The notes: a model not told the origin generated them from the sequence alone. A DNA stretch of 6,373 nucleotides from JAICJR01 sp036555755 (GCA_036555755.1 DATBKS010000173.1:1-6373), one strand, 5' to 3'; positions 1 to 5,577 are shown, numbered from the stretch's first letter. Numbers and translations: made by a program.

Positions 1-84
1 AGGATCACCAAGGAGGGGCTCGAGCGCCTCGAAGCAGCGGCGCCCACGTATAGGCGCGTGCTGGCGGAAGCTCTGCCCCGGTAG
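1..84 (+). CDS. C-terminal end of a probable MarR-type transcriptional regulator (partial)
   Basis: Only the last 27 codons are in the window, read in frame 1 from the first base and ending in TAG at 82-84. The peptide begins RITKEGLERLEAAAPTYRRV, which resembles the end of the winged-helix wing and the start of the C-terminal dimerisation helix of MarR-family regulators, where 'LT-x-x-G-x-x-L' is followed by a helix rich in Ala, Leu and Arg. The gene stops 13 nt before the cyclic 2,3-diphosphoglycerate synthetase gene on the same strand, so it could be co-transcribed with that cluster and might control it. The DNA-binding helix is outside the window, so the family call rests on a short tail; a PadR-like or other winged-helix protein is possible. 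Confidence 0.5.
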   Translation, partial: RITKEGLERLEAAAPTYRRVLAEALPR

Positions 85-97
85 CGACAATACGTCG

Positions 98-1327
98 ATG
101 GAACGCGCGCCCGTTGTCGCGCTCATCGACGGTGAGCACCACCCCGCGGCCGTTCGCGACGCCCTCGCACGGCTCGCCGCCGAGCGCGAGATCGCATCGG
201 TCGTCTTCTCCGGCGGTGAGGAGAAGGTTGTGCGCGGGGTGCTCGAGGATCCAGTCCCGCACTACGGCTTCGAGCTGGAGCGCGATCTTGAGGAGGCCCT
301 GCGCCGTGCCGCGGCGGCCGGCGCCCGCGCCGTGGTGGACCTGGCAGACGAACCGGTGCTCCAGCGGGCCGACAAGATGCGCGTCGCCGCGCACGCGTTG
401 CACCTCGGCCTCGCCTACGAGGCGCCCGGCGCGCTGCTCACGCCGCCGGTCTACGAGCCGGTCGACTACTTCGACGGCCCCAAGCTCGCCGTGATCGGCA
501 CAGGCAAGCGCACAGGCAAGACCGCGGTGGCCGGCCACTGGGCCACTCTGCTGCGCGACCGCGGCATCAACCCGGTGATCGTGTCGATGGGCCGCGGCGG
601 CCCGGCCGAGCCGCAGATCGCCCAGGCCGATACCTCGCTGGCGGACCTCCGCGCGATCGCCGCGGACGGCAGGCACGCCGCCTCGGACTACCTCGAGGAC
701 GCCGTCGTGGCGGGCGTGCCCACCGTTGGCTGCCGGCGCGTCGGCGGCGGGTTCGTGGGGGAGCCGTTCGAGTCGAACGTTCCGGAGGGAGCGCGGCTGG
801 CCGCGTCGCTCGGGCCGGACGCGCTGATCTTCGAGGGCTCGGGCTCCTGCATTCCGCCGCTCGAGGCCGATGCGACCGTGTGCATCGTCGGCCGTGACGC
901 GGAGCTCTTCGACCTCGGCATCTATCCACTGCTGCGCAGTCGGCTCGCGCTCGTGATGGGCGACCAGCCGCTCGACTCGCTGCCGTGCCCGGCGCTCCGC
1001 TGCCACCTCGTGCCCGAGCCCGTGGAGCCGCCGCCGCCAGAGGCACGCGTGGCCTTCTTCACCACCGGGGCGCCGTCCGCGGACTCGATCGAGCCCGTCG
1101 TGGCGTCCACCGCGCTGGCCCGCCGCGCCGAGCTCGAGCACGATCTCGAGCGCGCCGCGGCCGAGCGCTGCGACGTCTACCTCATCGAGGTGAAGGCCGC
1201 GGCCATAGACACGGTTGCAGTAGCTGCTGAACGGGAGGGCGCTCGCGTGATATTCCTCCGCAACCGTCCGGTCGCGACAGAGGGCGATCTGGACGCTGAG
1301 CTGCTCGGCATCGCCAACCATGCCTGA
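98..1327 (+). CDS. cpgS: Cyclic 2,3-diphosphoglycerate synthetase
   Basis: This 409-residue cytosolic protein looks like the enzyme that closes 2,3-diphosphoglycerate into cyclic 2,3-diphosphoglycerate (cDPG) at the cost of ATP. The N-terminus carries the family-typical segment VALIDGEHHP (residues 7-16). A glycine-rich nucleotide-binding loop, GTGKRTGKT, lies at 134-142, followed by MGRGGPAEP at 164-172 and a Walker-B-like strand ending in LIFEGSGS at 243-250. The protein is shorter than the roughly 460-residue methanogen enzyme as I recall it. The ATG at 98 is the only start codon in this frame after the window edge and gives the expected N-terminus. No Shine-Dalgarno sequence precedes it, so the message may be leaderless or coupled to the upstream regulator gene. 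The stop codon lies inside the start region of the next gene (8-nt overlap), which encodes the enzyme that makes its substrate; that pairing is the strongest support for the call. Confidence 0.87.
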   Translation: MERAPVVALIDGEHHPAAVRDALARLAAEREIASVVFSGGEEKVVRGVLEDPVPHYGFELERDLEEALRRAAAAGARAVVDLADEPVLQRADKMRVAAHALHLGLAYEAPGALLTPPVYEPVDYFDGPKLAVIGTGKRTGKTAVAGHWATLLRDRGINPVIVSMGRGGPAEPQIAQADTSLADLRAIAADGRHAASDYLEDAVVAGVPTVGCRRVGGGFVGEPFESNVPEGARLAASLGPDALIFEGSGSCIPPLEADATVCIVGRDAELFDLGIYPLLRSRLALVMGDQPLDSLPCPALRCHLVPEPVEPPPPEARVAFFTTGAPSADSIEPVVASTALARRAELEHDLERAAAERCDVYLIEVKAAAIDTVAVAAEREGARVIFLRNRPVATEGDLDAELLGIANHA

Positions 1328-2219
1328 GACCATCGTCTACAACCGCGAGCGGCACGGGCTCCCCTATTCCAAGGGCTTGATGGCGCAGTCGCTGTCGGCG
1401 TCCGGGCTGTCGCCCGCGCGCGCGTACGAGCTCGCGCAGATCGTGGAGCGCCGCCTCGACGAGCGCACCGGCGCGGGCATCGCAGTCGCCGACCTTCACG
1501 AGCTGGTGGAGGAGGTGCTGCTCGAGCAGGAGAGCGCCGACGCCGTGCGCCGCTTTCACGAGTGGCAGCGGCTCGACCGCCTCGACCGCCCGCTCGTCGT
1601 CATGCTCGCGGGCAGCACGGGCGTCGGGAAGTCGACGCTGGCCACCATGCTTGCCGCCCGGCTCGGCATCACGCGGGTGATTGCAACGGACGTTATCCGT
1701 CAGGTGTTGCGGGCATTCTTCTCGCGTGAGTTCATGCCGGCGGTGCACTTCTCGGCCTTCGAGGCGGCCAGGGCGGTCGACTTCATGGCCGATGTCGGCG
1801 GCGACCCCGACCTGGTCGGCTTCAAGAGCCAGGCCAACAGCATCGCGACAGGCGTCGAGGCGATCGTCGAGCGTGCCTGCCTCGAGCGTACGCCGATGGT
1901 GCTGGAGGGCATCCACCTCATACCGGGTGCCCTGCGGGACGAGCAGCGCGACCGCTGCATCGCGGTCGAGGCGGTGCTCAGCGTGGAGGACGAGGAGCTC
2001 CACCGCAGCCATTTCTCGATGCGGGGAGGACACCGCCCGGCGGAGCGCTATCTCGACCGCTTCGAGCAGATCCGCAAGCTTCAGGACTATCTCGTCGGCC
2101 AGGCGAGGGAACGGGGAGTAGCCGTGATTGAGAACGACAGCGTCGACCGCGCGTTACCGCGCCTGATGGACCTGGTGCTCGACTCTGTGAGCCGTGTGTC
2201 AGAATCGGACGCCCGATGA
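1320..2219 (+). CDS. pgk2: 2-phosphoglycerate kinase (first dedicated step to cyclic 2,3-diphosphoglycerate)
   Basis: This 299-residue protein should phosphorylate 2-phosphoglycerate with ATP to give 2,3-diphosphoglycerate, the substrate of the synthetase encoded just upstream. Residues about 4-70 form an ATP-cone-like domain (GLPYSKGLMAQSL at 13-25, then AYELAQIVERRL), as in the methanogen enzyme. A kinase domain follows, with a Walker A loop GSTGVGKST at 98-106, an ATDVIRQVLR segment at 122-131 that resembles nucleotide-binding small-molecule kinases, EGIHLIPG at 196-203, and a basic HFSMRGGHRP segment at 231-240 that may bind phosphate. The length matches the archaeal family (about 300). 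The ATG overlaps the end of cpgS by 8 nt without a clear ribosome-binding site, which suggests translational coupling. Its own TGA overlaps the ATG of the transaldolase gene (ATGA, 2216-2219). A generic P-loop kinase is the alternative, but domain order and gene context make it less likely. Confidence 0.87.
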   Translation: MPETIVYNRERHGLPYSKGLMAQSLSASGLSPARAYELAQIVERRLDERTGAGIAVADLHELVEEVLLEQESADAVRRFHEWQRLDRLDRPLVVMLAGSTGVGKSTLATMLAARLGITRVIATDVIRQVLRAFFSREFMPAVHFSAFEAARAVDFMADVGGDPDLVGFKSQANSIATGVEAIVERACLERTPMVLEGIHLIPGALRDEQRDRCIAVEAVLSVEDEELHRSHFSMRGGHRPAERYLDRFEQIRKLQDYLVGQARERGVAVIENDSVDRALPRLMDLVLDSVSRVSESDAR

Positions 2220-2911
2220 AGCTCTTCATTGACACGGGCTCCGTCGCGGAAGTAGAGGAAATCGCGGGCTGGGGAGTCCTCTCCGGCGCAACCACGAACC
2301 CCTCGCTGCTCGCGAAGGAAGACGGCGATCCCGGCGACATCATTCGCCGGATCTGCGACCTCGTGAACGGACCTGTGTCCGCCGAGGTCGTCTCCGACAA
2401 CGCCGCCGGCATGGTCGCCGAGGGCCGCGCGCTGTCCGAGCTGCACGAGCACGTGATCGTCAAGACGCCGTTCTCCACCGCCGGCCTCGCCGCCTGCCGC
2501 GAGCTCTCGGAGGACGGCATCCGCATCAACATGACTCTGGTCTTCTCCGCCAACCAGGCGCTGCTAGCCGCCGAGGCCGGGGCCACCTACATCTCCTGCT
2601 TCATGGGCCGGCTCGACGACATCTCGATCAACTCCACCGACGTGGTGCGCGAGATCGTCGAGGCGCTGCGGCCAGGCGGCACCACCTCGCAGGTGCTCGC
2701 CGCCTCCCTGCGCCACCCGGAGCATGTGGTCACGGCGGCGCGCCTCGGCTGCGAGGTCGCCACGGCGCCGGCCAAGGTTCTTCACCAGATGCTCGATCAC
2801 CCGCTCACCACCGCGGGTATCGATCGCTTCGCCTCGGACTGGAAGGAACGGCCCGAATTCGGCGAATGGCTCAGCGGGCTCGTAGACTCCCGCGCCGCGG
2901 CCACCCGCTAG
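2216..2911 (+). CDS. tal: Transaldolase, small TalC/MipB-type subfamily
   Basis: This 231-residue class I aldolase is of the single-domain TIM-barrel type shared by short transaldolases and fructose-6-phosphate aldolases. Visible landmarks are the first strand MKLFIDTG, ATTNPSLLAK at 25-34, the Schiff-base lysine K83 in VIVKTPFS, INMTLVFSANQA at 104-115, and GCEVATAPAKVLHQM near the C-terminus. Two residues help separate the activities: the position of Gln59 in E. coli FsaA is Glu57 here, and that of FsaA Tyr131 is Phe129. Both are the transaldolase state, so transfer of a dihydroxyacetone unit between sugar phosphates is favoured over free aldol cleavage. The C-terminus is slightly longer than the usual 215-220 residues. 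The gene starts within the stop of the 2-phosphoglycerate kinase gene and ends 4 nt before the Rho-like gene, so it is almost certainly co-transcribed with both. The subfamily is certain; the substrate is inferred. Confidence 0.9.
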   Translation: MKLFIDTGSVAEVEEIAGWGVLSGATTNPSLLAKEDGDPGDIIRRICDLVNGPVSAEVVSDNAAGMVAEGRALSELHEHVIVKTPFSTAGLAACRELSEDGIRINMTLVFSANQALLAAEAGATYISCFMGRLDDISINSTDVVREIVEALRPGGTTSQVLAASLRHPEHVVTAARLGCEVATAPAKVLHQMLDHPLTTAGIDRFASDWKERPEFGEWLSGLVDSRAAATR

Positions 2912-2915
2912 ACCC

Positions 2916-4043
2916 ATGTCCGTCCTAGACCGTAAAGAGCTCGAGCAGAGTCCCCTTGCCGATCTTCACGCAATTGCGTCGGAGCTCGGGATGGAGGGCT
3001 TCCGGCGCCTGCGCAAGGACGACCTGATCAAGGCGATCCTCAAGGACCAGGGCGACGGCGACGCCGAATCGTCGGACAAGGACCCGGAGGAGCTGCCGGA
3101 CCGTGATCGCGCCGGGGAGGCCGAGGCGGTCGTCGAGGGCGACGAGGACGCCAGGCCGGACGCGCAGACCGAGGTGGATCACACCGAGGAGGAGGACGAG
3201 GAGCCTGAGCCCGAGGAGCCTGAGTCCGAGGAGGAAGAGGACGTCCGCACGGGCGTGCTCGACATCCTGCCGAACGGCAGCGGCTTCATGCGCTCGAACC
3301 CGTTCGCCCACTCGCGCGACGACGTGTACGTCTCGCCGGCGCAGATCCGCCGCTGCGAGCTGCGCGCCGGCGACGAGATCTCCGGGCCCGTGCGCCCGCC
3401 GCGGCGCTCCGAGCGCTACCCGTCGCTCGTGCGCATCGACTCCGTAAACGGCCAGGATCCGGAGCCGCCCGCCGACCGGCCGCGCTTCGAGGAGCTCACG
3501 GCCGTGTTCGCCACCGAGAAGCTGCCGACCCCTGACGGGCTCGACACAGCACCCTTCGGCAAGGGCTCCCGCGTCGCCGTCGCGGGCCCGCCCGGTTCCG
3601 GCGCCACGTCGCTTTTGCGCAACATCGTCACGACGCTTGCAGGCGCCTCGCTTGACCCGGTGGTGATCCTCGCGGGCGTGCGGCCCGAGGAGGTCACCGA
3701 GTGGCGGCGCGAGACCGGAATCACCGTCACCGGCGGCGCCTTCGACGGCTCGATGGACGAGCAGGCGCAGGTCGCCGAGATGGCTGTCGAGCGCGCCAAG
3801 CGCCTCGTCGAGCAGGGGCGCGATGCAGTGATCGTCGTCGACTCGCTCGATGCGCTGCCCGCAGGCGTTTCCAGGCGCGTGTTCGGCGCTGCACGCAAGG
3901 TCGAAGAGGGCGGCTCGCTCACGGTGATCGCGGTCACCGGCGAGTCGAAGGAACCGCTGCGCGTCGCCACCACGCGCATCGTGCTCGACGGCGGCTCGGT
4001 GGGCGCCGGCTCGGGCACCACCCGCGCCGACCTGCTCAGCTAA
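2916..4043 (+). CDS. Rho-like protein with intact RNA-binding region and degenerate, truncated ATPase domain
   Basis: The order of parts follows transcription termination factor Rho. Residues 11-43 are the N-terminal helix bundle (LADLHAIASELGMEGFRRLR); 44-109 form a linker in which about half of the residues are Asp or Glu; 110-180 are the OB-fold RNA-binding domain (NGSGFMRS, DDVYVSPAQIRR, RPPRRSERY); and 190-375 are a shortened RecA-like domain. That last domain still shows GPPGSGATSLL, RPEEVTEW, DSLDAL, FGAARKVEEGGSLT and SGTTRADLL, so homology is clear. However, the Walker A lysine is Ala230, the segment equivalent to E. coli Asp210-Glu211 is Gly254-Val255, the Q-loop stretch after Walker B is deleted, the R-loop is shortened, the arginine-finger position is not Arg, and the protein ends where Rho normally continues for about 45 residues. 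ATP hydrolysis and translocation therefore look impossible, yet the frame is open and coding-like throughout. I infer a non-catalytic RNA-binding paralogue, not an ordinary Rho. Confidence 0.88.
   Translation: MSVLDRKELEQSPLADLHAIASELGMEGFRRLRKDDLIKAILKDQGDGDAESSDKDPEELPDRDRAGEAEAVVEGDEDARPDAQTEVDHTEEEDEEPEPEEPESEEEEDVRTGVLDILPNGSGFMRSNPFAHSRDDVYVSPAQIRRCELRAGDEISGPVRPPRRSERYPSLVRIDSVNGQDPEPPADRPRFEELTAVFATEKLPTPDGLDTAPFGKGSRVAVAGPPGSGATSLLRNIVTTLAGASLDPVVILAGVRPEEVTEWRRETGITVTGGAFDGSMDEQAQVAEMAVERAKRLVEQGRDAVIVVDSLDALPAGVSRRVFGAARKVEEGGSLTVIAVTGESKEPLRVATTRIVLDGGSVGAGSGTTRADLLS
3198..3227 (+). repeat. Two tandem copies of a 15-nt repeat within the acidic linker of the Rho-like gene
   Basis: GAGGAGCCTGAGCCC at 3198-3212 is followed directly by GAGGAGCCTGAGTCC at 3213-3227, differing at one base. 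They encode EEPEP and EEPES in the acidic linker, and further GAG/GAA codons flank them on both sides. The repeat is in frame and probably lets the disordered linker vary in length by replication slippage without breaking the gene. Confidence 0.8.
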
Positions 4044-4055
4044 CCCGCGCCCGCC

Positions 4056-5027
4056 ATGCGGTACATCGTCTACGGCGCCGGCGCGATCGGCTCCGCGATA
4101 GGCGCATTGCTGCAGCGCTCCGGCCGGGAGGTGACGCTCATCGCACGCGGTGCGCAGCTCGACGCACTGCAGCGTGACGGCCTCACGCTCGAGACACCGG
4201 GCGGAGACGAGACACTGTCCGTCAGCGCGGTCGGCTCGCCTGCCGACGCGGAGATCGGGTCCAACGACATCGTGCTGCTCGCGATGAAGACCCAGGACAC
4301 TGCCATCGCACTCGACGCCCTCGCGGCGGTCGCTCACGCGCGGACGCCGATCGTGTGCGCCCAGAACGGCGTCGAGAACGAACGGCTCGCGCTGCGCCAG
4401 TTCGAGAACGTCTACGCGATGTACGTGTTCTCGCCATGCGAGTTCGTCAGTCCCGGGATCACGCGGATCTATGCCGCCGCTCCGGCCGGCATCCTCGACC
4501 TCGGCCGCCTGCCGGGTGGCGCCGACGAGCGCGCGGAGGAGATTGCCTCCGAACTCATGAGCGCGGGCTACGACTCGCGCCCGCTCGACGACCCGATGCG
4601 CTGGAAGTACTCGAAGCTGCTCGACAACCTCGGCAATGCCGTGCAGGCGCTCTGCGGTAGCCACGACGACGGAACGGACGTGCTCAACGCGCGCGCTCGC
4701 GACGAGGGCATCGAGTGCTTCAGCGTCGCGGGGATCGAGTACACCTCGCTGGAGGAGCGGCGCGAGCGGACCGCCGGGCTCAAGCTGCGCGAGGTGCATG
4801 GCGATGGTCACCGCGGCGGCTCGTCATGGCAGAGCCTGGTGCGAGGCACGGGGACGATCGAGGCGTCGTACCTGAACGGCGAGATCGCGCTGCTCGGGCG
4901 CCTGCACGGCGTGCCGACGCCCGTCAACGAGACGCTGGAGAGGCTCGCTGCGCGCGCCGCTCGCGAGGGCATGCGGCCTGGCTCGATGACCGCGGCTGAA
5001 GTGGCCGCCGAGATCGAGCGGGTCTAG
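4056..5027 (+). CDS. Ketopantoate reductase-family (ApbA/PanE) NAD(P)-dependent dehydrogenase
   Basis: This 323-residue protein has the ketopantoate reductase layout. An N-terminal Rossmann fold opens with YGAGAIGS at 6-13, the dinucleotide-binding glycines, followed by VTLIAR with Arg31 at the usual NADPH 2'-phosphate position. VLLAMKTQD at 73-81 and AQNGVENE at 102-109 match the family, including the active-site Asn. The C-terminal helical domain has WKYSKLLDNLGNA at 183-195, placing Lys187 at the likely catalytic lysine and Asn191 one turn later, and GSSWQSL at 255-261 with Glu269 and an LNGE segment that match the substrate-binding Ser/Glu of PanE. It should reduce a 2-oxo acid; reduction of 2-dehydropantoate to pantoate for coenzyme A synthesis is possible. 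The sequence is divergent from E. coli PanE and paralogues with other substrates are common, so I withhold the symbol panE. The gene starts 12 nt after the Rho-like gene with no clear ribosome-binding site. Confidence 0.82.
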   Translation: MRYIVYGAGAIGSAIGALLQRSGREVTLIARGAQLDALQRDGLTLETPGGDETLSVSAVGSPADAEIGSNDIVLLAMKTQDTAIALDALAAVAHARTPIVCAQNGVENERLALRQFENVYAMYVFSPCEFVSPGITRIYAAAPAGILDLGRLPGGADERAEEIASELMSAGYDSRPLDDPMRWKYSKLLDNLGNAVQALCGSHDDGTDVLNARARDEGIECFSVAGIEYTSLEERRERTAGLKLREVHGDGHRGGSSWQSLVRGTGTIEASYLNGEIALLGRLHGVPTPVNETLERLAARAAREGMRPGSMTAAEVAAEIERV

Positions 5028-5491
5028 CGCCTGTAGGCCACGCGAGCCCAGGAGGGCTCGGGGGAGAGCTCGACCAGTTCCCAGTCGCGGTCGGGCTGCG
5101 CGTAGCCGAAGCCATGCGTGGCGTCGTCGAAGACGATCTCCAGCTCGCCCTCCTTCACGCGCTGGTCGAGCCACGCGCCACGGAACACCAGCCGGCGCAG
5201 CCAGTGGACGAGCGAGCGCTCCGACGGGCCGGACAGCTCCCGCCAGGAGGCGTTGATGTGCTCGCCCAGGGAGGAGGCGGGCTCGATCACCTCGCCGTTC
5301 ACCGTCAGGTTGACGATGTCCTCACGCTCCTCGGCGTCGAGCGGAGCGTCCACGAAGCCGAGCTTCATCGCCGCCTGCTCGACGCGCTCGGTGAAGTCGC
5401 GCTCGTTGAAGGTGAAACGAAGTTCCCCGTACTCGAGCACGTAGTCGGAGCCCGACTCGTAGTTCCCGCGTTTGGCCGTATCGTGATCCAT
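5024..5491 (-). CDS. Conserved-looking hypothetical protein, convergent with the dehydrogenase gene
   Basis: I do not recognise this 155-residue protein (MDHDTAKRGNYESG...). It is soluble-looking, acidic and rich in aromatic residues, with no signal peptide or membrane segment, and it alternates short strand-like stretches (YVLEYGELRFTFNERD, IVNLTVNGEVI, ELEIVFDD) with a helix (ERVEQAAMKLGFV), suggesting a small alpha/beta domain. The reading frame covers the only stretch left unexplained by plus-strand genes and contains ordinary residue composition, unlike antisense shadows, so I take it as real. The start is uncertain. ATG at 5491 begins a plausible N-terminus but lacks a ribosome-binding site; ATG at 5527 adds 12 mostly basic residues encoded across a hairpin and has GGAAGGA 12 nt upstream; a GTG at 5536 is a third choice. 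Its stop shares the CTAG palindrome with the convergent gene. It is divergent from the response regulator gene. Confidence 0.7.
   Translation of the reverse strand: MDHDTAKRGNYESGSDYVLEYGELRFTFNERDFTERVEQAAMKLGFVDAPLDAEEREDIVNLTVNGEVIEPASSLGEHINASWRELSGPSERSLVHWLRRLVFRGAWLDQRVKEGELEIVFDDATHGFGYAQPDRDWELVELSPEPSWARVAYRR
5043..5060. terminator. Possible hairpin terminator after the five-gene cluster
   Basis: CGAGCCC (5043-5049) and GGGCTCG (5054-5060) form a perfect 7-bp stem with an AGGA loop, 16 nt past the stop of the dehydrogenase gene. There is no T-run on either strand, so it is not a classical intrinsic terminator, though T-less hairpins are common between convergent genes in actinobacteria. 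It lies inside the last codons of the minus-strand gene, so the pairing could also be a by-product of its coding sequence. Confidence 0.35.
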
Positions 5492-5497
5492 GACGAA

Positions 5498-5521
5498 ACG
5501 CGCCCGGGACCTCGGGCGCGT
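5498..5521. promoter_or_regulatory. Strong inverted repeat just before the minus-strand gene start
   Basis: ACGCGCCCG (5498-5506) and CGGGCGCGT (5513-5521) are perfect 9-bp arms around a 6-nt loop. In the minus-strand message the hairpin would sit 6 nt before the ATG at 5491, and the only purine-rich motif near that start (CGAGG) spans the end of one arm and the loop. If transcription begins upstream of it, the hairpin could limit ribosome access; if the true start is at 5527 it is simply coding sequence for the Arg/Pro-rich N-terminus. It could also end leftward-running transcripts. Confidence 0.45.
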
Positions 5522-5539
5522 CGGCATTCTAAGCACGAT

Positions 5540-5546
5540 TCCTTCC
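5540..5546 (-). promoter_or_regulatory. Candidate ribosome-binding site bearing on the start of the minus-strand gene
   Basis: On the minus strand these bases read GGAAGGA. They lie 12 nt before the ATG at 5527 and only 3 nt before the in-frame GTG at 5536, neither an ideal spacing. This is the only good Shine-Dalgarno-like motif upstream of the gene, so it favours a start longer than the one at 5491, but it is not decisive. Confidence 0.35.
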
Positions 5547-5557
5547 GCCTTTGAAGG

Positions 5558-5577
5558 GGTGCAACCCAGATTGCACC
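5558..5577. promoter_or_regulatory. Perfect 7-bp dyad in the divergent intergenic region, candidate operator
   Basis: GGTGCAA (5558-5564) and TTGCACC (5571-5577) are perfect inverted arms separated by six bases, CCCAGA. The site lies 38 nt before the response regulator start and 30-66 nt before the candidate starts of the divergent gene, a usual place for an operator of a dimeric regulator that could control both. Weaker dyads flank it: CCTTC/GAAGG at 5541-5557 and GGCGA/TCGCC at 5582-5599. I see no convincing -35/-10 pair on either strand; TAGAAT on the minus strand at 5531-5526 is the best -10 candidate. Confidence 0.45.

Noticed and set aside
1..15. AGGATCACC followed by AAGGAGG, reminiscent of the 3' end of 16S rRNA
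   Set aside because: The match covers only GGATCACC and then diverges; the bases read in frame as the codons RITKEG of a regulator tail, and no rRNA-like sequence follows.
5..1333. A 442-codon open frame on the minus strand opposite the cDPG synthetase gene
   Set aside because: Same reasoning: low-complexity Arg/Gly/Val/Glu-rich product, no start context, and the plus strand carries a well-supported enzyme.
1182..2033. A 283-codon open frame on the minus strand opposite the 2-phosphoglycerate kinase gene
   Set aside because: His/Arg/Ala/Leu-rich shadow of the real gene, with no motif and with overlap across two coupled genes.
2916..4043. Annotating this gene as a working transcription terminator Rho, or as a frameshifted pseudogene
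   Set aside because: Key ATPase residues and the C-terminus are missing, so ordinary Rho is not supported. There is no remnant of the missing segments in another frame, and the next gene starts 12 nt after the stop, so a simple frameshift does not explain it either.
2925..4811. A 628-codon open frame on the minus strand across the Rho-like and dehydrogenase genes
   Set aside because: It is antisense to two genes with clear family motifs; its translation is a monotonous Arg/Ala/Gly/His/Asp/Leu mixture with no recognisable domain. High-GC DNA with GC-rich third positions commonly leaves such frames open.
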